64,000 nt of DNA from Pseudonocardia hierapolitana (GTDB lineage: Bacteria; Actinomycetota; Actinomycetes; Mycobacteriales; Pseudonocardiaceae): the NCBI RefSeq assembly GCF_007994075.1, contig NZ_VIWU01000001.1, forward strand, positions 5,952,001-6,016,000. The letters run 5' to 3'. The position numbers and the translations under genes are program-made. Below are positions 33,099 through 41,596 of the stretch, piece after piece (position 1 is the stretch's first letter; every line of letters begins with the position of its first letter). Under the pieces are notes generated by a model, which was not told the origin of the DNA, ran no database searches, and worked only from the letters and a program-made list of their open reading frames with translations.

Positions 33099-34315
33099 GC
33101 GAGTTTGCGAGCGAATCATCGGTACCGCGCATCCCCCTGTCGATCCTCGACCTCTCCCCGGTCCCGGCCGGAGGCACCGCGGCCGATGCGCTGCGCAACT
33201 CCGTCGACCTCGCCCGGGTCGCGGAGCGGGCGGGCTACCGGAGGTACTGGGTGGCCGAGCACCACCTCGCGTCCGGGGTGGCGTCGTCGTCCACGCCGGT
33301 GCTGGCGGCGCTGATCGCCTCGGCCACGTCGCGGATCCGGGTCGGCTCCGGCGCGGTGCAGCTGCCGGTGACCTCGCCGCTGCAGGCCGCCGAGCAGTTC
33401 GGCACGGTGGCGGCGCTGCACCCGGGCCGGGTGGACCTGGGACTGGGCCGCTTCGACATCCACAAGATCCTGCGGCTGGCCGGCACGGCTCCGAAGCCGG
33501 ACGCCGAACCGCCGCCCGCCCCGCCGTCGCGGGTGGTGGACGGGCTCCTGATCCCGCCGCCCGCCCGGTTCCGCGGCGACCTGTCGACCTACGTGCACCT
33601 CGCCCGGCTGCTCGGGATCCGCGAGGAGGACCCGGCGCCCGACTACGACACGCAGGTCGGCGCGATCCTCGACTACCTCGGCGGCGCCGCCCGCCGCCCC
33701 GACGGGCAGCCGGTCACGGTGCCTGCCGCGGAGGGCGCCGACCTCGACGTCTGGATCCTCGGTTCCAGCCCGGGCGAGAGCGCGCAGGTCGCGGGCGCCC
33801 GGGGCCTGCCGTTCGCGGCGAGCTACCACACGTCCCCGGGCACGGTGCTGGACACCGTCGACGCCTACCGGCGCGCGTTCCGGCCGTCGGCCCGCCTCGC
33901 GGCGCCCCACGTCGTGGTCTCGGCCGACGTGGTGGTCGCGGACACGCAGGAGCGCGCGGAGGAGCTGGCCGCGCCGTACGCGCAGTGGGTGCTCGACATC
34001 CGCACCGGTGTCGGCGCCCGGCCCTACGTCGCCCCGGGGCAGGCCAGGGCCCGGGAGTGGACCCCCGCCGAGCGGGCGATCGTCGCGGACCGGGTCGACA
34101 CCCAGTTCGTCGGCTCGCCGGCGACCGTCGTCGAGGGGCTGGCCACGCTCGCCCGCGTCACCGGCGCCGACGAGCTGCTGATCACCACGATCACCACGGA
34201 GCACGGTGACCGGGTGCGCAGCACCGAGCTGCTGGCCCGCGCGTGGGCGGAACACGCCGGTCGGCGGGTGGGTTGGAACGCAGAACAGAACCAGGCGGAG
34301 GCCGTCATCCGATGA
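33095..34315 (+). CDS. LLM-class flavin-dependent monooxygenase (2 of 4), LuxAB-like group
   Basis: A 406-residue luciferase-like protein. [46 protein letters not shown] is the start of the 'MsnO8' type of LLM oxidoreductase, with later [30 protein letters not shown] and [28 protein letters not shown]. The first nine residues, MSEFASESS, precede the family start and are encoded by a short DNA repeat seen again at 34312. The repeat has thus become an N-terminal tail. It overlaps both neighbours by ATGA. Flavin is presumably delivered by the operon's reductases; substrate unknown. Confidence 0.87.
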   Translation: MSEFASESSVPRIPLSILDLSPVPAGGTAADALRNSVDLARVAERAGYRRYWVAEHHLASGVASSSTPVLAALIASATSRIRVGSGAVQLPVTSPLQAAEQFGTVAALHPGRVDLGLGRFDIHKILRLAGTAPKPDAEPPPAPPSRVVDGLLIPPPARFRGDLSTYVHLARLLGIREEDPAPDYDTQVGAILDYLGGAARRPDGQPVTVPAAEGADLDVWILGSSPGESAQVAGARGLPFAASYHTSPGTVLDTVDAYRRAFRPSARLAAPHVVVSADVVVADTQERAEELAAPYAQWVLDIRTGVGARPYVAPGQARAREWTPAERAIVADRVDTQFVGSPATVVEGLATLARVTGADELLITTITTEHGDRVRSTELLARAWAEHAGRRVGWNAEQNQAEAVIR

Positions 34316-34389
34316 GCGAGCTTGCGAGCGAATCAATGTCACAGCGTCCGCGCGAAGCGTCGGCCGAGCCCAGCGAGGCCGCACGATGA
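34312..34389 (+). CDS. Bridging micro-ORF between LLM genes 2 and 3
   Basis: A 25-residue ORF (ATG 34312, TGA 34387-34389). Its ATG overlaps the preceding gene's stop and its own stop overlaps the next gene's ATG, both as ATGA. It fills the only non-overlapping gap in an otherwise continuous chain of overlapping genes. The peptide is polar ([20 protein letters not shown]...) with no recognisable domain, and its first 24 bases nearly repeat the start of the gene at 33095. It may serve only to relay ribosomes (inference). Ordinary annotation would skip it. Confidence 0.5.
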   Translation: MSELASESMSQRPREASAEPSEAAR

Positions 34390-35522
34390 GTCCATTCACC
34401 GAGGCGCGGATGCACCTCGCCGTCGAGCTGACCGCGGCAGGCCGGCACCCCGCGGCCGCGCGCTGGGCCCGGCTCGACCCGGCCGTCCTGCTGAGCGCGG
34501 TACACCACGTGGGCATGGTGCGGACGGCCGCGCGGCGCGGCCTCGACCTGGCGCTGCTCCCGCACACCTTCCACCCCGACGGCGGCCCGCTGCTCGACGC
34601 CGTGTCGCTGGCGGCGCGGATCGCGCCGGTGGTGCCGGGGATCGGCCTGGCGCCGACCGCGACCGTGACGCACACCGAGCCGTTCCACCTCTCCAAGGCG
34701 ATCGCGACGCTCGATCTCGTGTCCTCCGGCCGCGCCGGCTGGGAGCCCGCCGTGTCGCGCACGCAGGTCGAGGCCGACCTGTTCGGCCGCAAGCCCGCGG
34801 CGCCGGCCGCCGAGCTGTGGCGGGAGGCCGCCGACGCCATCGAGGTGGTGGTGCGGCTGTGGGACTCCTGGGAGGACGACGCGGTGATCCGCGACGCCGC
34901 CGCGGGCCGCTACATCGACCGCGACAAGCTCCACTACATCGACTTCCGGGGCGAGTTCTTCTCCGTCAAGGGCCCGTCGATCACGCCGCGGCCGCCTCAG
35001 GGGCACCCGCTGGTCGTGGTGCGCGCCGACGAGGACGAGGCGCTCCCGGTGGCCGCGCGCTGGGCCGACGTCGTGCGGATCGCGGCGCCGGATCTCCCGA
35101 GCGCGGCGGCCGCCCGCGAGCGGATCCGCTCGGCCGCTGCCGACGCCGGTCGCGACCCCGACGACCTCACCGTGCTGCTCGACGTCGAGGTGCACCTGGC
35201 CGCCGACCGCCACCGGGCCCGCCGCGACGTCGCCGAGCTGGACGCGCTCTCCGGTGCCGAGCTGCCGGCGTCGTCGGTGCGCGTGCTCGGCCCGCCCACC
35301 GACCTCGCCGACCTGATCGGCGCCGCCGTGCGGACGCGCGCCGCCGACGGCGTGACGCTGGTGCCGCTCGTGCTGCCGGCCGATCTCGACGTCGTCGCCG
35401 ACCAGGTCGTCCCGCTGCTCGCCGGGCGCGGCCTCCTGCGCACCGGCTCGGCGGGCGGCTCGCTGCGCGCCCGGTTCGGGCTGTCCCGTCCGGCCAACCA
35501 CTTCGCTGGAGCGAGCTCGTGA
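34386..35522 (+). CDS. LLM-class flavin-dependent monooxygenase (3 of 4)
   Basis: A 378-residue luciferase-fold protein of the NtaA/DszA-like side of the family but shorter. It has HVGMVRTAARRGLDLALLPHTFHPDGG near residue 40, GLAPTATVTHTEPFHLSKAIATLDLVSSGRAGWEPAVSRTQVEADLFG near residue 80, then WREAADAIEVVVRLWDSWEDDAVIRDAAAGRYIDRDKLHYIDFRGEFFSVKGPS, which closely follows the NtaA/SnaA pattern, and [20 protein letters not shown] precedes the usual MHLAVEL start, so ATG 34410 is an alternative. Predicted FMNH2-dependent monooxygenase for an organosulfur or amine compound. Confidence 0.85.
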   Translation: MSPFTEARMHLAVELTAAGRHPAAARWARLDPAVLLSAVHHVGMVRTAARRGLDLALLPHTFHPDGGPLLDAVSLAARIAPVVPGIGLAPTATVTHTEPFHLSKAIATLDLVSSGRAGWEPAVSRTQVEADLFGRKPAAPAAELWREAADAIEVVVRLWDSWEDDAVIRDAAAGRYIDRDKLHYIDFRGEFFSVKGPSITPRPPQGHPLVVVRADEDEALPVAARWADVVRIAAPDLPSAAAARERIRSAAADAGRDPDDLTVLLDVEVHLAADRHRARRDVAELDALSGAELPASSVRVLGPPTDLADLIGAAVRTRAADGVTLVPLVLPADLDVVADQVVPLLAGRGLLRTGSAGGSLRARFGLSRPANHFAGASS

Positions 35523-36844
35523 CCGTCAAGAAGCAGATCCACCTCGGCGCCCACTTCCCCGGCGTCAACAACACGACCGTCTGGAGCGACCCCCGCTCCG
35601 GCAGCCAGACCGACTTCGCCTCGTTCGTGCACTTCGCGCAGAACGCCGAGCGCGGGCTGATGGACTTCGTGTTCCTCGCCGAGGGCCTGCGGCTGCGCGA
35701 GCACCGCGGCCGGATCCACGACCTCGACGTCGTGGGGCGGCCCGACACCTTCACCGTCCTCGCCGCGCTCGCCGCCGTCACCTCCCGGATCGGGCTGGCC
35801 GGCACGATCAACACCACCTACAACGAGCCCTACGAGCTGGCGTCGCAGTTCGCATCGCTCGACCACCTCTCCGCGGGCCGCGCCGCGTGGAACATGGTCA
35901 CCACGTCCGACGCGTTCACCGGGGAGAACTTCCGCCGGGGCGGGTTCCTGCCGCGCGAGCAGCGGTACGAGCGGGCGGCGGAGGTCGTCGCGGTCACCCG
36001 CGCGCTGTGGGATTCAGCGCAGGGGGACTCCAGCGGCACCGGGATCGAGCACCACGGCCCGCACTTCGACGTGCGCGGCGGCTTCCCGCTCTCGCCGAGC
36101 CCGCAGGGCCACCCCGTGCTGATCCAGGCAGGCGACTCCGCGCAGGGCCGGGACTTCGCCGCCGCCACGGCCGACGCGATCTTCACCCTGCACGGCACCC
36201 TCGAGGCCGGGCGGGCGTTCTACGCCGACGTGAAGGCCCGGCTCCCGCAGCACGGCCGCAGCGCGGCCGACCTCAAGGTGCTGCCGGGCGTCACGTTCGT
36301 GCTCGGCGACACCGACGGCGACGCCCACGAGGAGGCCGCGCGGATCCGCCGCCAGCAGGTCTCCCCGCAGACCGCGATCGCGTTCCTCGAGCAGGTGTGG
36401 GGCCGCGAGCTGTCGGAGTACGACCCGGACGGCCCGCTGCCCGACGTCGAGCCGGACGTGGACAACGTCTCGATCACCCGGGGCCGGGTGCGGCACGCCC
36501 GCGACCCGCGGGCCGTCGCGCAGGAGTGGCGCGACTACGCCGCCGCCCACGGCGGCCTCTCGATCCGCGAGGTCGTGATCGAGAAGACCGGGCGGCAGTC
36601 GTTCATCGGGACGCCGCGGACCGTCGCCGCGCAGATGGACGAGTTCGTGCAGCGCGACGCCTGCGACGGCTTCATCCTGGTGCCGCACCTGACGCCCGGC
36701 GGCCTGGACCGCTTCGTGGCCGAGGTCGTGCCCGAACTGCAGGACCGCGGCAGCTACCGCACCGAATACCCCGGACCGACATTGCGCGACCACCTCGGCC
36801 TGCGCCACCCGCACGCACCGCTGACCCGGAAGGAGAGCGCTTGA
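35519..36844 (+). CDS. NtaA/DmoA-family FMN-dependent monooxygenase (4 of 4)
   Basis: A 441-residue protein of full NtaA/DmoA/DszA length starting at GTG 35519 (GTGA overlap). Signatures are KKQIHLGAHFPGVNNTTVW, DFVFLAEGLRLREHRG near residue 50, GLAGTINTTYNEPYELASQFASLDHLSAGRAAWNMVTTSD near residue 100 and RRGGFLPREQRYERAAEVVAVTRALWDS. The end GSYRTEYPGPTLRDHLGLRHP matches the conserved DszA/NtaA C-terminus. The family includes enzymes for nitrilotriacetate, EDTA, dimethylsulfide and dibenzothiophene sulfone. In this sulfur-regulated operon a C-S or C-N bond cleavage is likely. Confidence 0.92.
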   Translation: MTVKKQIHLGAHFPGVNNTTVWSDPRSGSQTDFASFVHFAQNAERGLMDFVFLAEGLRLREHRGRIHDLDVVGRPDTFTVLAALAAVTSRIGLAGTINTTYNEPYELASQFASLDHLSAGRAAWNMVTTSDAFTGENFRRGGFLPREQRYERAAEVVAVTRALWDSAQGDSSGTGIEHHGPHFDVRGGFPLSPSPQGHPVLIQAGDSAQGRDFAAATADAIFTLHGTLEAGRAFYADVKARLPQHGRSAADLKVLPGVTFVLGDTDGDAHEEAARIRRQQVSPQTAIAFLEQVWGRELSEYDPDGPLPDVEPDVDNVSITRGRVRHARDPRAVAQEWRDYAAAHGGLSIREVVIEKTGRQSFIGTPRTVAAQMDEFVQRDACDGFILVPHLTPGGLDRFVAEVVPELQDRGSYRTEYPGPTLRDHLGLRHPHAPLTRKESA

Positions 36845-37650
36845 TGACCACCCTGGAATCCCCGCTCCAGCAGGAGTGGGCGGCCTGGCACCGCGAGCGC
36901 GAGGAGCAGCTGAGCACGCCGCACGGCTGGCTCAGCCTCACCGCCCTGCACTGGCTCGACGGCACGGCCCGCGCCTACGACGGCATCCCCGGCACCTGGC
37001 GCGCCACCGGCGACGGCGCGGTGGAGCTCACCGCCGCCGGGGACGCCGCCATCGACGGCACACCCGTCACCGGCACCGTCCGGCTGGAGCCCGTCGACGG
37101 ACAGCCGGGCGTGCTCGTGGAGATCGGGGACCGTCGGGTCGAGGTCATCCGCCGCACCGACGCCTACGCCCTGCGGGTCCGCGATCCCGAGGCGATCACG
37201 CGCACCGCGTTCAGGGGCGCGCCGGCCTTCCCGGTCGACGAGCGCTGGGTGGTCGACGGCAGCTTCGAGCCGTACCCCGAGCCGAAGCAGCTCACCGTCG
37301 GCGCCGTCGTGGACGGGCTGCAACACTTCCCGACCGCCGTGGGCGTGGTCCGGTTCGAGCTCGGCGGGGCCGAGCACGAGCTCGTCGCGTTCCCGGGCAA
37401 GACCGGCGGCCTGTCCCTGCACTTCCGCGACGCGACGTCCGGGGACAGCACCTACGGCGGCGGCCGCCAGGTCGCGTTGCCCGACCCGGACGCCGACGGC
37501 CGCGTCCGGATCGACTTCAACCGCACCGTCAACCTGCCGTGCGCGTTCACCGCCCACGCCACGTGCCCGCTCCCACCGGCGGAGAACCGGCTGGCGGTGG
37601 CGGTGGAGGCGGGGGAGCGCACCCCGCCGCGGCCCGACCTGCAGGCGTGA
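36844..37650 (+). CDS. DUF1684 protein
   Basis: A 268-residue protein. QEWAAWHREREEQLSTPHGWLSLTALHWLDG opens the DUF1684 domain. Later landmarks are RGAPAFPVDERWVVDGSFEPYP, GVVRFELGGAEHELVAFPG and the C-terminal RVRIDFNRTVNLPCAFTAHATCPLPPAENRLAVAVEAGER, a very conserved segment with two Cys. The family has no proven biochemical role that I can name; it recurs beside flavin monooxygenases. ATG 36844 shares one base with the previous stop (TGATG), preceded by AAGGAGAGC. Its position between monooxygenases and flavin reductases suggests a pathway function. Confidence 0.85.
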   Translation: MTTLESPLQQEWAAWHREREEQLSTPHGWLSLTALHWLDGTARAYDGIPGTWRATGDGAVELTAAGDAAIDGTPVTGTVRLEPVDGQPGVLVEIGDRRVEVIRRTDAYALRVRDPEAITRTAFRGAPAFPVDERWVVDGSFEPYPEPKQLTVGAVVDGLQHFPTAVGVVRFELGGAEHELVAFPGKTGGLSLHFRDATSGDSTYGGGRQVALPDPDADGRVRIDFNRTVNLPCAFTAHATCPLPPAENRLAVAVEAGERTPPRPDLQA

Positions 37651-38144
37651 CCGTCACGGTCGAACCCGCCACGCTGCGGGAGGTTCTCGGGCACTTCGCA
37701 TCGGGCGTCGTCGTCGTGACGGCGGCAGGCCCGGACGGGCCGCTCGGCTTCACGTGCCAGTCGTTCGCCTCGCTGTCGCTGGAGCCTGCGCTGATCAGCT
37801 TCTCGCCGGCGCGCACGTCGTCGACGTGGCCGCGGATCAGGGACGTCGGCGCGTTCTGCGTGAACGTGCTGGCGGCGGACCAGCAGCACCTGTCCGCCGG
37901 GTTCGCGCGTTCGGGAGTGGACAAGTTCGCCGGGGTGAGCTGGTGGCCCGGGCCGGACAGGGCGCCCGTGCTCGACGGAGCGTGCGCGTGGATCGGCTGC
38001 ACGCTCTGGCGGGAGTACGACGGCGGCGACCACACGATCGTCGCCGGCCGGGTGCGCGACCTCGGGGCCGACGCCACCCGCACGCCGCTGCTCTTCCACC
38101 GGGGCCGCTACGGTCTCGCCACGCACCTCGAGGAGGACCGTTGA
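37647..38144 (+). CDS. Flavin reductase-like (FMN-binding split barrel) protein
   Basis: A 165-residue protein starting at GTG 37647 (GTGA overlap). It has LREVLGHFASGVVVVTAAGPDGPLGFTCQSFASLSLEPALISFSPARTSSTWPRIRDVGAFCVNVLAADQQHLS, the classic flavin-reductase-domain pattern of the HpaC/NtaB/DszD type. It also has FAGVSWWPGPDRAPVLDGACAWIGCTLWREYDGGDHTIVAGRV. It would supply reduced FMN to the LLM monooxygenases encoded just before. It is one of two reductases of unrelated folds in this operon, the other being the SsuE-like gene that follows. Confidence 0.92.
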   Translation: MTVTVEPATLREVLGHFASGVVVVTAAGPDGPLGFTCQSFASLSLEPALISFSPARTSSTWPRIRDVGAFCVNVLAADQQHLSAGFARSGVDKFAGVSWWPGPDRAPVLDGACAWIGCTLWREYDGGDHTIVAGRVRDLGADATRTPLLFHRGRYGLATHLEEDR

Positions 38145-38683
38145 CACGAGTGCTGGGTGTGGTCGCCGGGCCGGAGCCCGGCGGCCGCACGGCCACGGCC
38201 GTGGCCGGCGTGCTCGCAGGCGCCGAGAAGGCAGGCGCCACGACGTCGCTGCTGGAGCTGTCCGAGGCGGGCGCCGACGCGGTGATCGCCGCGTTCGCCG
38301 ATGCCGACGCCGTCGTGTTCGGCAGCCCCGTCTACCGGGCCACCTACAGCGCCCTGCTCAAGGACCTCCTCGAACGCACCGAGCGTGGGAAGTGGGGCGA
38401 GTCCACGGCACCGCTGCAGGGCAAGGTCGCCGCCACCGTGCTCACCGGGGCGAGCGGGCACCACTACCTCGCGCTGGGCGACCTGCGTGACGTGCTCGCC
38501 GGGTTCTTCGCGGTGCAGGTCCTCTCGCCGGGCCTGTACCTCGACCACGGCGGCTACGTCGACCGCACCACCCTCACCGAGCAGAGCGCCGAGCTCGCCG
38601 CGAGGCACGGCGCGGCCCTCGCCGACCTGGCGGCGGCGGTCCGGGCGTCTGCGGCGCTCCAGGCGATCACGCCACAGATCTGA
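38141..38683 (+). CDS. NAD(P)H-dependent FMN reductase (SsuE-like flavodoxin fold)
   Basis: A 180-residue flavodoxin-like reductase. GSPVYRATYSALLKDLLERTERGKWG near residue 57 is the FMN-phosphate-contacting signature shared with SsuE and MsuE, followed by LQGKVAATVLTGASGHHYLALGDLRDVLAGFF. The start is TTG 38141, which overlaps the previous stop as TTGA and follows AGGAGG at the right spacing; no other start fits. It is the last gene of the chain and is followed at once by palindrome copy 2. SsuE-type reductases feed FMNH2 to SsuD; an ssuD gene lies 1.4 kb away on the other strand. Confidence 0.9.
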   Translation: MTRVLGVVAGPEPGGRTATAVAGVLAGAEKAGATTSLLELSEAGADAVIAAFADADAVVFGSPVYRATYSALLKDLLERTERGKWGESTAPLQGKVAATVLTGASGHHYLALGDLRDVLAGFFAVQVLSPGLYLDHGGYVDRTTLTEQSAELAARHGAALADLAAAVRASAALQAITPQI

Positions 38684-38684
38684 A

Positions 38685-38741
38685 GGTTCAGGAAAGCCAC
38701 ATTCAGGGCCACGCAGTTCCTGAATGTGGCTTTCCTGAACC
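38685..38741. terminator. Long palindrome, copy 2, between convergent operons
   Basis: Perfect 23-bp arms (38685-38707 and 38719-38741), core TTCAGGAAAGCCACATTC, with an 11-base loop. It sits exactly between the stops of the plus-strand ABC/LLM operon (38683) and the minus-strand ssuD/MFS operon (38758), an ideal bidirectional terminator. Same arms as at 24176 and 51502. Confidence 0.9.
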
Positions 38742-38757
38742 TCGGCGAGTCGCACTC

Positions 38758-40086
38758 TCACCAGCGGGTGCCGCCGGTCCAGGCCGGCCGCCAGCCGATC
38801 CAGCGGGGCATCGCGACGACCGCGGCGAAGCTGATCACCGCGGTGGCCGCCAGGTAGCCGGCCGCCCACCACGGGCTGCCGCCGCCTGCGGCGAGCAGGG
38901 CCGTCAGCACCATCGGGGTGAGGCCGGAGGCCCAGATCCCGGAGCCCTGGAACACCAGGGACATGCCGGTGTAGCGGACGTCGGTGTCGAACAGCTCGGC
39001 GAAGAGCGTGGACTCGGCACCGGTCATCAGGCCGTACCAGAGTCCGAGCTGCATCAGCAGGATCGCAACGACGAGCGGGTCCGACCCGGTCTGCACCGCG
39101 AAGAAGGACGGGATGACCGTGATCCCGAACCCGGCCACGCCGGTGCCGAACACGAGCCTGCGCCCGTAGCGGTCGGCGAGCGCCCCGGCGACGGGCGCGA
39201 CCGCGGCCATCAGCAGCGCACCGGCCGTGACGGCGAGCAGCACGACGACCCGGTCCATGCCGACGGTCGCGGTCGCGTACGTGATCGCGAAGACGCCCCA
39301 GGTGTTGAACGCCGCGCCCTCGGCCCAGCGGGCGAGCATGCCGGCCGCGATGCCGCGGCGGTGCGCGCGCGTGCGGAAGACCTGGACCACCGGCACCTTC
39401 GCGGTGGCACCGCTCTCGCGCAGCCGCTGGAACTCCGGCGTCTCCATGATGCGCAGCCGCACCAGCAGCCCGACGGCCACCAGCACCACGCTCAGCACGA
39501 ACGCGATCCGCCAGCCGATCGAGAGGAACGCCTCGTCGTCGAGCAGCTCGCCGAGCAGCGCGAACGCGCCGGTGCCCAGCGCGAGGCCGAGCCCGAGCCC
39601 GATCTGCGGGACGCTGCCGTAGCGGGCGCGCCTGCCGGGCGGTGCGTTCTCGACGGCGAGCAGCACCGCGCCGCCCCACTCGCCGCCGACGGCGAGGCCC
39701 TGCAGCACCCGCAGCACCACCAGGAGCACGGGCGCCGCGACGCCGATCGTGGCGTAGGAGGGCAGCAGGCCGATCAGCGCGGTGGCCGCGCCCATCAGCA
39801 GCATCGTGGCGACGAGGGTGCGCTTGCGCCCGATGCGGTCGCCGACGTGGCCGAACAGGATGCCGCCGATGGGGCGGGCCACGAACCCGACCGCGAACGT
39901 GCCGAACGCGAGCAGCGCGGCCACGACCTCGTTGCCGACGGGGAAGAACAGCTGCGGGAACACCAGGCTCGCGGCCGTGGCGTAGAGGAAGAAGTCGTAC
40001 CACTCCACGGTGGTGCCGATGAGGCTCGCGGTGAGGACGGTCCGCGTTCCCGTGACGGGAGCGCGCTCCTCGATGACGGCGGTCAT
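38758..40086 (-). CDS. MFS transporter, MHS (metabolite:H+ symporter) family
   Basis: A 442-residue membrane protein. [26 protein letters not shown] near residue 25 and [32 protein letters not shown] near residue 70 are the MHS-family hallmarks (shikimate, alpha-ketoglutarate and proline/betaine carriers). [21 protein letters not shown] follows, then [13 protein letters not shown] in the second half. ATG 40086 overlaps the ssuD stop (ATGA); the frame continues upstream antisense to nothing useful and is ignored. Coupling to ssuD suggests uptake of a sulfonate or related anion, an unusual partner for SsuD, which normally has an ABC importer. Confidence 0.9.
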   Translation of the reverse strand: MTAVIEERAPVTGTRTVLTASLIGTTVEWYDFFLYATAASLVFPQLFFPVGNEVVAALLAFGTFAVGFVARPIGGILFGHVGDRIGRKRTLVATMLLMGAATALIGLLPSYATIGVAAPVLLVVLRVLQGLAVGGEWGGAVLLAVENAPPGRRARYGSVPQIGLGLGLALGTGAFALLGELLDDEAFLSIGWRIAFVLSVVLVAVGLLVRLRIMETPEFQRLRESGATAKVPVVQVFRTRAHRRGIAAGMLARWAEGAAFNTWGVFAITYATATVGMDRVVVLLAVTAGALLMAAVAPVAGALADRYGRRLVFGTGVAGFGITVIPSFFAVQTGSDPLVVAILLMQLGLWYGLMTGAESTLFAELFDTDVRYTGMSLVFQGSGIWASGLTPMVLTALLAAGGGSPWWAAGYLAATAVISFAAVVAMPRWIGWRPAWTGGTRW

Positions 40087-41237
40087 CGGGCCGCCGCGAA
40101 CGGAACGGTCCGGGACGGGGCCGGGGCGAGGTCCGCGCCGCCGGGCGGCTGCCAGAGCCCGCGCCGTTGCAGCAGCGGCAGCACGCCCTCGCCCACCCAC
40201 CACGCCTCCTCGAGGTGCGGGTGGCCGGAGAGCACGAACTCGTCGATGCCCAGCGCGTGGTACTCGGCGATCCGGTCGGCCACCTCGGTGTGGCTGCCGA
40301 CGAGCGCGGTGCCTGCGCCGCCGCGCACCAGCCCGACCCCTGCCCACAGGTTCGGCGACACCTCCAGGTTCGCGGTCGACCCGCCGTGCAGGGCGCGCAT
40401 CCGCCGCTGCCCCTCCGACTCGCTGCGCGCGAGCCCGGCCTGCACCTTCTCGATCGTGGCCGGGTCGATCGCCGCGAGCAGCGACTCCGCCTGGGCCCAC
40501 GCCTGCTCGGTCGTGTCGCGCGTGATCACGTGCAGCCGGATGCCGAACCGGACGGTCCGGCCGTGCTTCGCGGCGAGCGCGCGCACAGCGGCGATCTTCT
40601 CCGCGACCTGGGCCGGTGGCTCACCCCAGGTGAGGTAGACGTCGATGTGCTCGGCGGCCACCGCCACGGCGGCCGGGGAGGAGCCGCCGAAGTACAGCGG
40701 CGGCACCGGGTCGGGCAGCCGGTCCAGGTGGGCGCCCTCGACCTGCACGTGCTCGCCGTGCAGGTCGAGCTTCTCCCCGCGCCACAGTCCCCGCACGACC
40801 TGCAAGAACTCGGCGGTGCGGCGGTAGCGGGCGTCCTTGTCGAGGAAGTCGCCGTACGCGCGTTGCTCCGATGGCTCGCCGCCCGTGACGACGTTGAGCA
40901 GCAGCCGGCCGCCGGAGTGCCGCTGGTACGTGGCGGCCATCTGCGCGGCGAGCGTGGGGGAGACGAACCCCGGCCGGAACGCGACGAGGAACTTGAGTCG
41001 TTCCGTCTCACCCACCAGCATCGCCGTGGTGAGCCAGGCGTCCTCGCACCACGCCCCGGTGGGCGTGAGCGCGCCCTCGAACCCCACCTGCTCGGCCGCC
41101 CGCGCGACCTGCGTGAGGTAGCCGATCGACGCCGGGCGGACGCCACCTGCGGAGCCGACGCCGACGCCGTGGCCGCCGCCGACGAGCTGGCGGCCGTCGC
41201 CGTAGGTGGGCAGGAACCAGTGGGCGGTCAGGGACAC
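40083..41237 (-). CDS. ssuD: Alkanesulfonate monooxygenase, FMNH2-dependent
   Basis: A 384-residue protein close to E. coli SsuD in length and wording. It has [14 protein letters not shown] at the start, [119 protein letters not shown] and [55 protein letters not shown]. SsuD splits alkanesulfonates to aldehyde and sulfite with FMNH2 and O2. The Cys in WCED corresponds to the conserved active-site Cys. GTG 41237 is preferred, with GAGGAGA upstream; longer frames add non-family sequence. Confidence 0.95.
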   Translation of the reverse strand: MSLTAHWFLPTYGDGRQLVGGGHGVGVGSAGGVRPASIGYLTQVARAAEQVGFEGALTPTGAWCEDAWLTTAMLVGETERLKFLVAFRPGFVSPTLAAQMAATYQRHSGGRLLLNVVTGGEPSEQRAYGDFLDKDARYRRTAEFLQVVRGLWRGEKLDLHGEHVQVEGAHLDRLPDPVPPLYFGGSSPAAVAVAAEHIDVYLTWGEPPAQVAEKIAAVRALAAKHGRTVRFGIRLHVITRDTTEQAWAQAESLLAAIDPATIEKVQAGLARSESEGQRRMRALHGGSTANLEVSPNLWAGVGLVRGGAGTALVGSHTEVADRIAEYHALGIDEFVLSGHPHLEEAWWVGEGVLPLLQRRGLWQPPGGADLAPAPSRTVPFAAAR

Positions 41238-41409
41238 GGGAAGGTTCTCCTCGGGGGAACGGGCACAGAAATCAATTCCAGCGCAGCACGGCGCCGCCAG
41301 AAATGCAAACCCGCCGTAATCGTCCGGACAATTCGTTCCCAACGGCTGGGCGAGGCGCGCTGATGTCCCGACAATTAGGCGTGATGTCCATCGCAAAAAC
41401 GTCGGGGCT

Positions 41410-41439
41410 TTGATTGCGCTGCGGTTGTTTCTCTACCGT
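41410..41439 (+). promoter_or_regulatory. Promoter of the third leader/CUT1-Dsz-like operon
   Basis: TTGATT (41410-41415) and TACCGT (41434-41439) with an 18-base spacer; transcription would start near 41446, about 34 bases before the leader ATG. The rest of the 242-bp divergent region (41238-41479) holds two near-copies of GTCCGGACAATT at 41322 and 41365 and no other recognisable element; the ssuD promoter was not clearly identified. Confidence 0.5.
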
Positions 41440-41479
41440 TCCCGGCGGCATCTGATGGCTCGACCTGGAGGAGGACGGC

Positions 41480-41551
41480 ATGAGCACTCCGCTCGTCCGG
41501 CGCCACCACGTCGACTTCTGCCGCACGAGCACGGCGGTCTGTCCGGCCTGA
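41480..41551 (+). CDS. Cysteine-type leader peptide for the CUT1/Dsz-like operon
   Basis: A 23-residue ORF (ATG 41480, TGA 41549-41551) reading ...VRRHHVDFCRTSTAVCPA, with GGAGGAGGACGGC as a strong ribosome site. It shares the R-(R/H)-H-V-D-(L/F)-C-R...C signature with the leaders at 23093 and 26792, with Phe in place of Leu and CPA in place of CR at the end. Forty-five C-rich bases (24 C and 9 G by my count) separate it from the binding-protein gene, with no stable hairpin. Unlike 26792 it has no SAM riboswitch ahead of it. Confidence 0.8.
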   Translation: MSTPLVRRHHVDFCRTSTAVCPA

Positions 41552-41596
41552 CGCCCGACCTCGTCCCTCTTCCCTGCTCGTTCCCGGAGTCCCCGC

